The translations under genes were made by a program, and so were the position numbers. Shown piece by piece: positions 1 to 14,500 of a stretch of DNA of 64,000 nucleotides. Below the pieces are notes generated by a model that saw only the letters and a list, made by a program, of their open reading frames with translations, searched no databases and was not told where the DNA came from. The stretch's first letter is position 1. Each line of letters opens with the position of its first letter. This DNA comes from Nomia melanderi (taxonomy: Eukaryota > Arthropoda > Insecta > Hymenoptera > Halictidae), in NCBI RefSeq assembly GCF_051020985.1, contig NW_027475133.1:124001-188000 (forward strand), written 5' to 3'.

Positions 1-1400
1 GTAGGAGGCCCTGGCGCATGAATCTGGGCAGCGGGAACGACCTCGGACCACCAGGGGCCGAGAAAACCACCGTCTCATGTGGTCGGAAACTCAGGGTCAG
101 GGAAAAATCCAATATATATCTGGTGATATATCGGGTGCTATTACAGATAGCGCAATAAATCAAAGTGCATTGTCTGTAGGAGGCCCTGGCGCATGAATCT
201 GTGCAGCGGAAACGACCTCGGACCACCAGGGGCCGAGAAAACCATCGTCTCATGGGGCCGGACACTCAGGGTCAGGGAAAAATCCAATATATATCTGGTG
301 ATATCTCCGGTGCTATTACAGATTGCGCAATAAATCAAAGTGCATTGTCTGTAGGAGGCCCTGCCGCATGAATCTGGGCAGCGGGAACGACCTCGGACCA
401 CGAGGGGCCGAGAAAACCAAAGTCCCATGGGGCTGGACACTCAGGGTCTGGGGAAAATCCAATATATGTCTGGTGATATCTCGGGTGCTATTAGAGATAG
501 CGCAATAAACCAAAGTGAATTATGTGCAGGAGGCCCTGGCGCATGAATCTGGGCAGCGGGAACGATCTCGGACCACCAGGGGCCGAGAAAACCACCGTCT
601 AATGTGGCCGGACACTCAGGGTCAGGGGAAAATGCAATATATATCTGGTGATATCTCGGGTGCTATTAGAGATAGCGCGATAAATCAAATTGCATTGCCT
701 GCAGGAGGCCCTGGCGCATGAATCTGGGCAGCGGGAACGACCTCGGACCACCAGGGGCCGAGAAAACCACCGTCTCATGGGGCCGGACACTCAGGGTCAG
801 GGAAAAATCCAATATATATCCGGTGATATCCCGGGTGCTATTACAGATAGCGCAATAAATCAAATTGCATTGTCTGTAGGAGGCCCTGGCGCATGAATCT
901 GGGCAGCGGGAACGACCTAGGACCACCAGGAGCCGAGAAAACCACCGTCTCATGGGGCCGGACACTCAGGGTCAGGGGAAAATGCAATATATATCTGGTG
1001 ATATCTCGGGTGCTATTAGAGATAGCGCAATAAACCAAAGTGAATTATGTGTAGGAGGCCCTGGCGCATGAATCTGTGCAGCGGGAACGTCCTCGGATCA
1101 CCAGGGGCCGAGAAAACCACCAACACATGAGGCCGGGCACTCAGGGTCAGGGAAAAATCCAATATATATCTGGTGATATCTCGGGTGCTATTACAGATAG
1201 CGCAATAAATCAAAGTGCATTGTCTGTAGGAGGCCCTGGCGCATGGATCTGAGCAGCGGGAACGACCTCGGTCCACCAGAGGCCGAGAAAACTACAGTCT
1301 CATGGGGCCGGTCACTCAGGGTCGGGGAAAAATCCATTATATATCTGGTGATATCTCGGGTGCCATTAGAGATAGCGCGATAAATCAAAGCGCATTGTCT

Positions 1401-2625
1401 GCAGGAGGCCCTGGCGCATGAATCTGTGGAGCGGGAACGACCTCGGACCACCAGGGGCCGAGAAAACGACCGTCTCATGGGGCCGGACACTCAGGGTCAG
1501 GGGAAAATCCAATATATATCTGGTGATATCTCGGGTGCTATTAGAGATAGCGCAATAAACCAAAGTGAATTATCTGCAGGAGGAACTTGCGCATGAATCT
1601 GTGCAGCAGGAACGACATCGGACCACCAGGGGCCGAGAAAATTACAGATTTTCGGTATCCGTCACACAATGTCATGTAAAAATCCAGCATATATCTGGTG
1701 ATATCTCGGGTGCTATTACAGATGGCGCAATAAATCAAAGTGAATTATCTGCAGGAGGCCCTGCCGCATGAATCTGGGCAGCGGGAACGGCCTCGGACCA
1801 CCAGGGGCCGAGAAAACCACCGTCTCATGGGGCCGGACCCTCAGGGTCAGGGAAAAATCCAATATATATCTGGCGATATCTCGGGTGCTATTAGAGATAG
1901 CGCAATAAACCAAAGTGAATTATGTGCAGGAGGCCCTGGCGGATGAATCTGTGGAGCGGGAACGACCTCGGACCACCAGGGGCCAAGAAAACAACCGTCT
2001 CTTGGGGCTGGACTGTCAGGGTCAGGGAAAAATCCATTATATATCTGGTGATATCTCGGTTGCCATTAGAGATAGCGCAATAAATCAAAGTCCATTGTCT
2101 GTAGGAGGCCCTGGCGCATGAATCTGGGCAGCGGGAACGACCTCGGACCACCAGGGGCCGAGAAAACCTCCGTCTCATGGGGCCGGACACTCAGGGTCAG
2201 GGAAAAATCGAATATACATCTGGTGATATCTCGGGTGCTATTACAGATAGCGCAATAAATCAAAGTGCATTGTCTGTAGGAGGCCCTGGCGCATGAATCT
2301 GGGCAGCGGGAACGACCTCGGACCACGAGGGGCCGAGAAAACCACCGTCTCATGGGGCCGGACACTCAGGGTCAGGGAAAAATCCAATATATATCTGGTG
2401 ATATCTCGGGTGCTATTAGAGATAGCGCAATAAATCAAAGTGCATTGTCTGTAGGAGGCCCTGGCGCATGAATCTCTGCAGCGGGAACGACCTCGGACCA
2501 CCAGGGGCCGAGAAAACCCCAGTCTCATGGTGCCGGACACTAAGGTTCAGGGGAAAATCCAATATATGTCTGGTGATATCTCGGGTGCTATTAGAGATAG
2601 CGCAATAAACCAAAGTGAATTATCT
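1401..2625. repeat. 7-mer unit, copy 1 (1,225 bp)
   Basis: The first four or so monomers (from about 1,401) reappear 1,225 bp downstream in the same order. They include the class B unit at 1,576 and the following unit with ctgccgcatgaatctgggc. Only scattered substitutions separate the copies. The second half is less well preserved. Confidence 0.7.
1576..1750. repeat. Class B monomer (B1 type)
   Basis: The centre reads attacagattttcggtatcc and then gtcacacaatgtcatg, where class A has accaccgtctcatggggcc and then acactcagggtcaggg. The flanks are normal and the length is unchanged. The 5' end carries aggaacttgcgcatg instead of aggccctggcgcatg. Confidence 0.9.
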
Positions 2626-2800
2626 GCAGTAGGCCCTGGCGCATGAATCTGTGCAGCGGGAACGACCTCGGACCACCAGGGGCCGAGAAAACCACCGTCT
2701 CATGGGGCCGGACACTCAGGGTCAGGGGAAAATCCAATATATATCTGGTGATATCTCGGGTGCTATTAGAGATAGCGCAATAAACCAAAGTGAATTATCT

Positions 2801-2975
2801 GCAGGAGGAACTTGCGCATGAATCTGTGCAGCAGGAACGACATCGGACCACCAGGGGCCGAGAGAATTACAGATTTTCGGTATCCGTCACATAATGTCAT
2901 GTAAAAATCCAGCATATATCTGGTGATATCTCGGGTGCTATTACAGATGGCGCAATAAATCAAAGTGAATTATCT
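2801..2975. repeat. Class B monomer (B1 type)
   Basis: The 1,225-bp partner of the unit at 1,576. It differs in gagagaattacag and cacataatgtc. Confidence 0.9.
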
Positions 2976-5250
2976 GCAGGAGGCCCTGCCGCATGAATCT
3001 GGGCAGCGGGAACGGCCTCGGACCACCAGGGGCCGAGAAAACCACCGTCTCATGGGGCCGGACCCTCAGGGTCAGGGAAAAATCCAATATATATCTGGCG
3101 ATATCTCGGGTGCTATTAGTGATAGCGCAATTAACCAAAGTGAATTATGTGTAGGAGGCCCTGGCGGATGAATCTGTGCAGCGGGAACGACCTCGGACCA
3201 CCAGGGGCCAAGAAAACCACCGTCTCATGGGGCCGGACTGTCAGGGTCAGGGAAAAATCCATTATATATCTGGTGATATCTCGGTTGCCATTAGAGATAG
3301 CGCAATAAATCAAAGTGCATTGTCCGTAGGAGGCCCTTGCGCATGAATCTGTGCAGCAGGAACGACATCGGACCGCCAGGGGCCGAGAAAACCACCGTCT
3401 CATGGGGACGGACACTCAGGGTCAGGGGAAAATCCAATATATATCTGGTGATATCTCGGGTGCTATTAGAGATAGCGCAATAAACCAAAGTGAATTGTCT
3501 GCAGCAGGCCCTGGCGCATGAATGTGTGCAGCGGGAACGACCTCGGATCACCAGGGGCCGAGAAAACCACCGTCTCATGGGGCCGGACACTCAGGGTCGG
3601 GGAAAAATCCAATATATATCTAGTGATATCTCGGGTGCTATTACAGATGGCGCGATAAATCAAAGTGCAGTGTCTGCAGGAAGCCCTGGCGCATGAATCT
3701 GTGCAGCAGGAACGACGTCGGAACACCAGGGGCCGAGAAAACCGCCGTCTCATGGGGCCGGACACTCAGGGTCGGGGAAAAATCCAATATATATCTGGTG
3801 ATATCTCGGGTGCTATTAGGGATAGCGCAATAAACCAAAGTGAATTATCTGCAGGAGGCCCTGGCGCATGAATCTGTGCAGCGGGAACGACCTCGGACCA
3901 CCAGGGGACGAGAAATCCACCGTCTCATGGGACTGGACACTCAGGGTGAGGGAAAAATCCAATATATATCTGGTGATATCTCGGGTGCTATTACAGATAG
4001 CGCAATAAATCAAAGTGCATTGTCTGTAGGAGGCCCTGGCGCATGAATCTGTGCAGCGGAAACGACCTCGGACCACCAAGGGCCGAGAAAACTACAGTCT
4101 CATGTGGCCGGTCACTCAGGGTCGGGGAAAAATCCAATATATATCTGGTGATATCTCGGGTGCTATTAGATATAGCGCAATAAATCAAAGTGCATTTTCT
4201 GCGGGAGGCCCTGTCGCATGAATCTGTGCAGCAGGAACGACCTCGGACCACCAGGGGACGAGAAAACCACCGTCTCATGCGGCCGGACACTCAGGGTCAG
4301 GGAAAAATCCAATATATATCTGGTGATATCTCGGGTGCTATTACAGATAGCGCAATAAATCAAAGTGCATTGTCTGTAGGAGGCCCTGGCGCATGGATCT
4401 GAGCAGCGGGAACGACCTCGGTCCACCAGGGGCCGAGAAAACTACAGTCTCATGGGGCCGGTCACTCAGGGTCGGGGAAAAATCCAATATATATCTGGTG
4501 ATATCTCGGGTGCTATTAGATATAGCGCAATAAATCAAAGTGAATTATCTGCAGGAGGCCCTGGCCCATGAATCTGAGCAACGGGAACGACCTCGGACCA
4601 CCAGTGGCCGAGAAAGCCACCGCCTCAGGGGGCCGGACTGTCAGGGGCAGGGAAAAATCCAATATATATCTGGTGATATCTCGGGTGCTATTAGAGATAG
4701 GGTAATGAATCAAAGTGCATTGTCTGCGGGAGGCCCTGTCGCATGAATCTGTGCAGCAGGAACGACGTCGGACCACCAGGGGCCGAGAAAACCACCGTCT
4801 CATGGGGCCGGACACTCAGGGTCGGGGAAAAATCCAATATATATCTGGTGATATCTCGGATGCTATTAGATATAGCGCAATAAATCAAAGTGCATTTTCT
4901 GCGGGAGGCCCTGTCGCATGAATCTGTGCAGCAGGAACGACGTCGGACCACCAGGGGCCGAGAAAAACACCGTCTCATGGGGCCGGACACTCAGGGACGG
5001 GGAAAAATCCAATATATATCTGGTGATATCTCGGATGCTATTAGAGATAGCGCAATAAACCAAAGTGAATTATCTGCAGGAGGCCCTGGCGCATGAATCT
5101 GTTCAGCGGGAACGACCTCGGACCACCAGGGGCCGAGACAACCACCGTCTCATGTGGCCGGACACTCAGGGTCAGGGAAAAATCTAATATATATCTGGTG
5201 ATATCTCGGGTGCTATTACAGATGGCGCAATAAATCAAAGTGCATTGTCT

Positions 5251-5425
5251 GCAGGAGGCCCTGGCGCATGAATCTGTGAAGCAGGAACGACCTCGGATCT
5301 CCAGGGGCCGAGAAAATTACAGATTTTCTGTATCCGTCACGCAAAGTCATGTAAAAATCCAGCATATATATGGTGCTTTCTCGGGTGCTATTACAGATAG
5401 CCCAATAAATCAAAGTGCATTGTCT
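5251..5425. repeat. Class B monomer (B2 type)
   Basis: Defines the B2 haplotype: tctgtgaagcagg, ggatctccagggg, gattttctgtatcc, catatatatggtgctttctc and agatagcccaataaat. The gctttctc change removes the GATATC present in class A. Confidence 0.9.
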
Positions 5426-5599
5426 GTAGGAGGCCCTGGCGCACGAATCTGTGCAGCGGAACGACCTCGAACCACCTGGGGCCGAGAAAACCACCGTCTC
5501 ATGGGGCCGGACACTCAGGGTCAGGGAAAAATCCAATATATATCTGGTGATATCTCGGGTGCTGTTACATATAGCGCAATAATTCAAAGTGCATTGTCT
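5426..5599. repeat. 174-bp monomer (GGG to GG) after B2
   Basis: Has gtgcagcggaacgacctcg, one G short of the usual gcagcgggaacg. The 174-bp length keeps one reading frame across the junction, which makes a misleading long open frame here on both strands. Confidence 0.9.
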
Positions 5600-7349
5600 G
5601 TAGGAGTCCCTGGCGCATGAATCGGGACAGCGGGAACGACCTCGGATCACCAGGGGCCGAGAAAACCACCGACACATGGGGCCGGACACTCAGGGTCAGG
5701 GAAAAATCCAATATATATCTGGTGATATCTCGGGTGCTATTAGAGATAGCGCAATAAACCAAAGTGAATTATCTGCAGGAGGCCCTGGCGCATGAATCTG
5801 TGCAGCGGGAACGACCTCGGATCACCAGGGGCCGAGAAAACCACCGACACATGGGGCCGGACACTCAGGCTCAGGGAAAAATCCAATATATATCTGGTGA
5901 TATCTCGGGTGCTATTAGAGATAGCGCAATAAAACAAAGTGAATTAACTGCAGGAGGCCCTGGCGCATGCATCTGTGCAGCAGGAACGACGTCGGAACAC
6001 CAGGGGCCGAGAAAACCGCCGTCTCATGGGGCCGGACACTCAGGGTCGGGGAAAAATCCAATATATATCTGGTGATATCTCGGGTGCTATTAGGGATAGC
6101 GCAATAAACCAAAGTGAATTATCTGCAGGAGGCCCTGGCGCATGAATCTGTGCAGCGGGAACGACCTCGGACCACCAGGGGCCGAGACAACCACCGTCTC
6201 ATGGGGCCGGACACTCAGGGTCAGGGAAAAATCTAATATATATCTGGTGATATCTCGGGTGCTATTACAGATAGCGCAATAATCCATAGTGAATTATCTG
6301 CAGGGAGCCCCCGCGCATGGGTCTGTGCAGCGGGAAGGACCTCGGACCACCAAGGGCCGAACAAACCACCGACACATGGGGCCGGACACCCAGGGTCAGT
6401 GAAAAAATCAACATATATCTGGACATATCTCGGGTGCTATTAGAGATAGCGCAATAAATCAAAGTGAATTATCTGCAGGAGGCCCTGGCCCATGAATCTG
6501 AGCAGCGGGAACGACCTCGGACCACCAGTGGCCGAGAAAGCCACCGCCTCAGGGGGCCGGACTGTCAGGGGCAGGGAAAAATCCAATATATATCAGGTGA
6601 TATCTCGGATGCTATTAGAGATAGCGCAATAAACCAAAGTGAATTATCTGCAGGAGGCCCTGGCGCTTGCATCTGTGCAGCGGGAACGACCTCGGACCAA
6701 CAGGGGACGAGAAAACCACCGTCTCATGGGGCCGGCCACTCAGGGTCAGGGAAAAATCCAATATATATCTGGTGATATCTCGGGTGCTATTACAGATAGC
6801 GCAATAAATCAAAGTGCATTGTCTGCAAGAGGCCCTGGCGCATGAATCCGTGCAGCGGGAACGACCTCGGACAACCAGGGGCCGAGAAAACCACCGTCTC
6901 ATGGGGCCGGACACTCAGGGTCAGGGGAAAATCCAATATATATCTGGTGATATCTCGGGTGCTATTAGAGATAGCGCAATAAACCAAAGTGCAGTGTCTG
7001 CAGGTAGCCCTGGCGCATGAATCTGTGCAGCGGGAACGACCTGGGACCACCAGGGGCGAAGAAAACCACCGACACATGGGGCCGGACACTCAGGGTCAGG
7101 GAAAAAACCAATATATATCTGGTGATATCTCGGGTGCTATTAGATATAGCGCAATAAATCAAAGTGCATTTTCTGCGGGAGGCCCTGTCGCATGAATCTG
7201 TGCAGCAGGAACGACCTCGGACCACCAGGGGACGAGAAAACCACCGTCTCATGGGGCCGGACACTCAGGGTCAGGGAAAAATCCAATATATATCTGGTGA
7301 TATCTCGGGTGCTATTACAGATAGCGCAATAAATAAAAGTGCATTGTCT

Positions 7350-7522
7350 GTAGGAGGCCCTGGCGCATGGATCTGAGCAGCGGGAACGACCTCGGTCCAC
7401 CAGGGGCAGAGAAAACTACAGTCTCATGGGGCCGGTCACTCAGGGTCGGGTAAATCCAATATATATCTGGTGATATCTCGGGTGCTATTAGATATAGCGC
7501 AATAAATCAGAGTGCATTTTCT
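7350..7522. repeat. 173-bp monomer
   Basis: Has gggtcgggtaaatccaat where its HOR partner at 11,897 has gggtcggggaaaaatcc. The 2-bp loss is private to this copy. Confidence 0.88.
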
Positions 7523-9797
7523 GCGGGAGGCACTGTCGCATGAATCTGTGCAGCAGGAACGACGTCGGAACACCAGGGGCCGAGAAAACCGCCGTCTCAT
7601 GGGGCCGGACACTCAGGGTCGGGGAAAAATCCAATATATATCTAGTGATATCTCGGGTGCTATTAGGGATAGCGCAATAAATCAAAGTGAATTATCTGCA
7701 GGAGGCCCTGGCGCATGAATCTGTGCAGCGGGAACGACCTCGGACCACCAGGGGACGAGAAATCCACCGTCTCATGGGGCCGGACACTCAGGGTGAGGGA
7801 AAAATCCAATATATATCTGGTGATATCTCGGGTGCTATTACAGATAGCGCAATAAATCAAAGTGCATTGTCTGTAGGAGGCCCTGGCGCATGAATCTGTG
7901 CAGCGGGAACGACCTCGGACCACCAAGGGCCGAGAAAACTACAGTCTCATGGGGCCGGTCACTCAGGGTCGGGGAAAAATCCAATATATATCTGGTGATA
8001 TCTCGGGTGCTATTAGATATAGCGCAATAAATCAAAGTGCATTTTCTGCGGGAGGCCCTGTCGCATGAATCTGTGCAGCAGGAACGACCTCGGACCACCA
8101 GGGGACGAGAAAACCACCGTCTCATGGGGCCGGTCACTCAGGGTCGGGGAAAAATCCAATATATATCTGGTGATATCTCGGGTGCTATTAGATATAGCGC
8201 AATAAATCAAAGTGCATTTTCTGCGGGAGGCGCTGTCGCATGAATCTGTGCAGCAGGAACGACGTCGGAACACCAGGGGCCGAGAAAACCGCCGTCTCAT
8301 GGGGCCGGACACTCAGGGTCGGGGAAAAATCCAATATATATCTGGTGATATCTCGGGTGCTATTAGGGATAGCGCAATAAACCAAAGTGAATTATCTGCA
8401 GGAGGCCCTGGCGCATGAATCTGTGCAGCGGGAACGACCTCGGACCACCAGGGGCCGAGACAACCACCGTCTCATGGGGCCGGACACTCAGGGTCAGGGA
8501 AAAATCTAATATATATCTGGTGATATCTCGGGTGCTATTACAGATAGCGCAATAATCCATAGTGAATTATCTGCAGGGAGCCCCCGCGCATGGGTCTGTG
8601 CAGCGGGAAGGACCTCGGACCACCAAGGGCCGAACAAACCACCGACACATTGGGCCGGACACCCAGGGTCAGTGAAAAAATCAATATATATCTGGACATA
8701 TCTCGGGTGCTATTAGAGATAGCGCAATAAATCAAAGTGAATTATCTGCAGGAGGCCCTGGCCCATGAATCTGAGCAGCGGGAACGACCTCGGACCACCA
8801 GTGGCCGAGAAAGCCACCGCCTCAGGGGGCCGGACTGTCAGGGGCAGGGAAAAATCCAATATATATCTGGTGATATCTCGGGTGCTATTAGAGATAGGGC
8901 AATGAATCAAAGTGCATTGTCTGCGGGAGGCCCTGTCGCATGAATCTGTGCAGCAGGAACGACGTCGGACCACCAGGGGCCGAGAAAACCACCGTCTCAT
9001 GGGGCCGGACACTCAGGGTCGGGGAAAAATCCAATATATATCTGGTGATATCTCGGATGCTATTAGATATAGCGCAATAAATCAAAGTGCATTTTCTGCG
9101 GGAGGCCCTGTCGCATGAATCTGTGCAGCAGGAACGACGCCGGACCACCAGGGGCCGAGAAAAACACCGTCTCATGGGGCCGGACACTCAGGGACGGGGA
9201 AAAATCCAATATATATCTGGTGATATCTCGGATGCTATTAGAGATAGCGCAATAAACCAAAGTGAATTATCTGCAGGAGGCCCTGGCGCTTGCATCTGTG
9301 CAGCGGGAACGACCTCGGACCACCAGGGGACGAGAAAACCACCGTCTCATGGGGCCGGCCACTCAGGGTCAGGGAAAAATCCAATATATATCTGGTGATA
9401 TCTCGGGTGCTATTACAGATAGCGCAATAAATCAAAGTGCATTGTCTGCAAGAGGCCCTGGCGCATGAATCCGTGCAGCGGGAACGACCTCGGACAACCA
9501 GGGGCCGAGAAAACCACCGTCTCATGGGGCCGGACACTCAGGGTCAGGGGAAAATCCAATATATATCTGGTGATGTCTCGGGTGCTATTAGAGATAGCGC
9601 AATAAACCAAAGTGAATTATCTGCAGGAGGCCCTGGCGCATGAATCTGTTCAGCGGGAACGACCTCGGACCTCCAGGGGCCGAGACAACCACCGTCTCAT
9701 GGGGCCGGACACTCAGGGTCAGGGAAAAATCTAATATATATCTGGTGATATCTCGGGTGCTATTACAGATGGCGCAATAAATCAAAGTGCATTGTCT

Positions 9798-9972
9798 GCA
9801 GGAGGCCCTGGCGCATGAATCTGTGAAGCAGGAACGACCTCGGATCTCCAGGGGCCGAGAAAATTACAGATTTTCTGTATCCGTCACGCAAAGTCATGTT
9901 AAAATCCAGCATATATATGGTGCTTTCTCGGGTGCTATTACAGATAGCCCAATAAATCAAAGTGCATTGTCT
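9798..9972. repeat. Class B monomer (B2 type)
   Basis: HOR partner of the unit at 5,251 (offset 4,547). It has aagtcatgttaaaatcc in place of catgtaaaaatcc. Confidence 0.9.
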
Positions 9973-10146
9973 GTAGGAGGCCCTGGCGCACGAATCTGTG
10001 CAGCGGAACGACCTCGAACCACCAGGGGCCGAGAAAACCACCGTCTCATGGGGCCGGACACTCAGGGTCAGGGAAAAATCCAATATATATCTGGTGATAT
10101 CTCGGGTGCTGTTACATATAGCGCAATAATTCAAAGTGCATTGTCT
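9973..10146. repeat. 174-bp monomer (GGG to GG) after B2
   Basis: HOR partner of 5,426. It follows the B2 unit at 9,798. Confidence 0.9.
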
Positions 10147-11546
10147 GTAGGAGTCCCTGGCGCATGAATCGGGACAGCGGGAACGACCTCGGATCACCAG
10201 GGGCCGAGAAAACCACCGACACATGGGGCCGGACACTCAGGGTCAGGGAAAAATCCAATATATATCTGGTGATATCTCGGGTGCTATTAGAGATAGCGCA
10301 ATAAACCAAAGTGAATTATCTGCAGGAGGCCCTGGCGCATGAATCTGTGCAGCGGGAACGACCTCGGATCACCAGGGGCCGAGAAAACCACCGACACATG
10401 GGGCCGGACACTGAGGGTCAGGGAAAAATCCAATATATATCTGGTGATATCTCGGGTGCTATTAGAGATAGCGCAATAAAACAAAGTGAATTAACTGCAG
10501 GAGGCCCTGGCGCATGCATCTGTGCAGCAGGAACGACGTCGGACCACCAGGGGCCGAGAAAACCACCGACACATGGGGCCGGACACTCAGGGTCAGGGAA
10601 AAATCCAATATATATCTGGTGATATCTCGGGTGCTATTAGAGATAGCGCAATAAACCAAAGTGAATTATCTGCAGGAGGCCCTGGCGCATGCATCTGTGC
10701 AGCGGGAACGACCTCGGACCACCAGTGGCCGAGAAAGCCACCGCCTCAGGGGGCCGGACTGTCAGGGGCAGGGAAAAATCCAATATATATCTGGTGATAT
10801 CTCGGGTGCTATTAGAGATAGGGCAATGAATCAAAGTGCATTGTCTGCGGGAGGCCCTGTCGCATGAATCTGTGCAGCAGGAACGACGTCGGACCACCAG
10901 GGGCCGAGAAAACCACCGTCTCATGGGGCCGGACACTCAGGGTCGGGGAAAAATCCAATATATATCTGGTGATATCTCGGATGCTATTAGATATAGCGCA
11001 ATAAATCAAAGTGCATTTTCTGCGGGAGGCCCTGTCGCATGAATCTGTGCAGCAGGAACGACGCCGGACCACCAGGGGCCGAGAAAAACACCGTCTCATG
11101 GGGCCGGACACTCAGGGACGGGGAAAAATCCAATATATATCTGGTGATATCTCGGATGCTATTAGAGATAGCGCAATAAACCAAAGTGAATTATCTGCAG
11201 GAGGCCCTGGCGCTTGCATCTGTGCAGCGGGAACGACCTCGGACCAACAGGGGACGAGAAAACCACCGTCTCATGGGGCCGGCCACTCAGGGTCAGGGAA
11301 AAATCCAATATATATCTGGTGATATCTCGGGTGCTATTACAGATAGCGCAATAAATCAAAGTGCATTGTCTGAAAGAGGCCCTGGCGCATGAATCCCTGC
11401 AGCGGGAACGACCTCGGACAACCAGGGGCCGAGAAAACCACCGTCTCATGGGGCCGGACACTCAGGGTCAGGGGAAAATCCAATATATATCTGGTGATAT
11501 CTCGGGTGCTATTAGAGATAGCGCAATAAACCAAAGTGCAGTGTCT

Positions 11547-14500
11547 GCAGGTAGCCCTGGCGCATGAATCTGTGCAGCGGGAACGACCTGGGACCACCAG
11601 GGGCGAAGAAAACCACCGACACATGGGGCCGGACACTCAGGGTCAGGGAAAAAACCAATATATATCTGGTGATATCTCGGGTGCTATTAGATATAGCGCA
11701 ATAAATCAAAGTGCATTTTCTGCGGGAGGCACTGTCGCATGAATCTGTGCAGCAGGAACGACCTCGGACCACCAGGGGACGAGAAAACCACCGTCTCATG
11801 GGGCCGGACACTCAGGGTCAGGGAAAAATCCAATATATATCTGGTGATATCTCGGGTGCTATTACAGATAGCGCAATAAATCAAAGTGCATTGTCTGTAG
11901 GAGGCCCTGGCGCATGGATCTGAGCAGCGGGAACGACCTCGGTCCACCAGGGGCAGAGAAAACTACAGTCTCATGGGGCCGGTCACTCAGGGTCGGGGAA
12001 AAATCCAATATATATCTGGTGATATCTCGGGTGCTATTAGATATAGCGCAATAAATCAGAGTGCATTTTCTGCGGGAGGCACAGTCGCATGAATCTGTGC
12101 AGCAGGAACGACGTCGGAACACCAGGGGCCGAGAAAACCGCCGTCTCATGGGGCCGGACACTCAGGGTCGGGGAAAAATCCAATATATATCTAGTGATAT
12201 CTCGGGTGCTATTAGGGATAGCGCAATAAACCAAAGTGAATTATCTGCAGGAGGCCCTGGCGCATGAATCTGTGCAGCGGGAACGACCTCGGACCACCAG
12301 GGGACGAGAAATCCACCGTCTCATGGGGCCGGACACTCAGGGTGAGGGAAAAATCCAATACATATCTGGTGATATCTCGGGTGCTATTACAGATAGCGCA
12401 ATAAATCAAAGTGCATTGTCTGTAGGAGGCCCTGGCGCATGAATCTGTGCAGCGGGAACGACCTCGGACCACCAAGGGCCGAGAAAACTACAGTCTCATG
12501 GGGCCGGTCACTCAGGGTCGGGGAAAAATCCAATATATATCTGGTGATATCTCGGGTGCTATTAGATATAGCGCAATAAATCAAAGTGCATTTTCTGCGG
12601 GAGGCCCTGTCGCATGAATCTGTGCAGCAGGAACGACCTCGGACCACCAGGGGACGAGAAAACCACCGTCTCATGGGGCCGGTCACTCAGGGTCGGGGAA
12701 AAATCCAATATATATCTGGTGATATCTCGGGTGCTATTAGATATAGCGCAATAAATCAAAGTGCATTTTCTGCGGGAGGCGCTGTCGCATGAATCTGTGC
12801 AGCAGGAACGACGTCGGAACACCTGGGGCCGAGAAAACCGCCGTCTCATGGGGCCGGACACTCAGGGTCGGGGAAAAATCCAATATATATCTGGTGATAT
12901 CTCGGGTGCTATTAGGGATAGCGCAATAAACCAAAGTGAATTATCTGCAGGAGGCCCTGGCGAATGAATCTGTGCAGCGGGAACGACCTCGGACCACCAG
13001 GGGCCGAGACAACCACCGTCTCATGGGGCCGGACACTCAGGGTCAGGGAAAAATCTAATATATATCTGGTGATATCTCGGGTGCTATTACAGATAGCGCA
13101 ATAATCCATAGTGAATTATCTGCAGGGAGCCCCCGCGCATGGGTCTGTGCAGCGGGAAGGACCTCGGACCACCAAGGGCCGAACAAACCACCGACACATG
13201 GGGCCGGACACCCAGGGTCAGTGAAAAAATCAATATATATCTGGACATATCTCGGGTGCTATTAGAGATAGCGCAATAAATCAAAGTGAATTATCTGCAG
13301 GAGGCCCTGGCCCATGAATCTGAGCAGCGGGAACGACCTCGGACCACCAGTGGCCGAGAAAGCCACCGCCTCAGGGGGCCGGACTGTCAGGGGCAGGGAA
13401 AAATCCAATATATATCTGGTGATATCTCGGGTGCTATTAGAGATAGGGCAATGAATCAAAGTGCATTGTCTGCGGGAGGCCCTGTCGCATGAATCTGTGC
13501 AGCAGGAACGACGTCGGACCACCAGGGGCCGAGAAAACCACCGTCTCATGGGGCCGGACACTCAGGGTCGGGGAAAAATCCAATATATATCTGGTGATAT
13601 CTCGGATGCTATTAGATATAGCGCAATAAATCAAAGTGCATTTTCTGCGGGAGGCCCTGTCGCATGAATCTGTGCAGCAGGAACGACGCCGGACCACCAG
13701 GGGCCGAGAAAAACACCGTCTCATGGGGCCGGACACTCAGGGACGGGGAAAAATCCAATATATATCTGGTGATATCTCGGATGCTATTAGAGATAGCGCA
13801 ATAAACCAAAGTGAATTATCTGCAGGAGGCCCTGGCGCTTGCATCTGTGCAGCTGGAACGACCTCGGACCACCAGGGGACGAGAAAACCACCGTCTCATG
13901 GGGCCGGCCACTCAGGGTCAGGGAAAAATCCAATATATATCTGGTGATATCTCGGGTGCTATTACAGATAGCGCAATAAATCAAAGTGCATTGTCTGCAA
14001 GAGGCCCTGGCGCATGAATCCGTGCAGCGGGAACGACCTCGGACAACCAGGGGCCGAGAAAACCACCGTCTCATGGGGCCGGACACTCAGGGTCAGGGGA
14101 AAATCCAATATATATCTGGTGATGTCTCGGGTGCTATTAGAGATAGCGCAATAAACCAAAGTGAATTATCTGCAGGAGGCCCTGGCGCATGAATCTGTTC
14201 AGCGGGAACGACCTCGGACCACCAGGGGCCGAGACAACCACCGTCTCATGGGGCCGGACACTCAGGGTCAGGGAAAAATCTAATATATATCTGGTGATAT
14301 CTCGGGTGCTATTACAGATGGCGCAATAAATCAAAGTGCATTGTCTGCAGGAGGCCCTGGCGCATGAATCTGTGAAGCAGGAACGACCTCGGATCTCCAG
14401 GGGCCGAGAAAATTACAGATTTTCTGTATCCGTCACGCAAAGTCATGTTAAAATCCAGCATATATATGGTGCTTTCTCGGGTGCTATTACATATAGCGCA

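Larger units (their letters stand above)
1..3675. repeat. Domain 1: diverged monomers with a 7-mer duplication
   Basis: Twenty-one monomers, all exactly 175 bp. Much of this segment has no exact nearby partner by eye. The exception is a 1,225-bp (7 x 175) duplication: about 1,400-2,130 matches about 2,625-3,355, including one class B monomer in each copy. Several monomers carry gggcagcgggaacg instead of the usual gtgcagcgggaacg. Confidence 0.8.
7000..11546. repeat. 26-mer HOR copy 1
   Basis: The copy starts at a monomer with gcaggtagccctggcgcatg and a gggcgaagaaaacc variant. It contains one 173-bp unit (7,350-7,522) and one 174-bp unit (9,973-10,146), so it is 3 bp shorter than 26 x 175. A five-monomer string (8,748-9,622) occurs a second time inside the same HOR (10,672-11,546). 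The 26-mer therefore carries an internal 5-mer duplication. Confidence 0.82.

Noticed and set aside
102..132. TATA-like promoter (tatatat) in each monomer
   Set aside because: The TA run is present in nearly every unit and has no associated initiator or gene. It is better described as part of the AT-rich half of the satellite.
5216..5689. 157-residue frame, also near 9,763-10,236, 16,062-16,535, 35,643-36,116, 41,767-42,240, 42,466-42,939 and 47,916-48,389
   Set aside because: Each spans a 174-bp monomer produced by a 1-bp deletion. 174 is divisible by 3, so the frame simply continues into a second unit. This is an arithmetic effect, not a longer protein.
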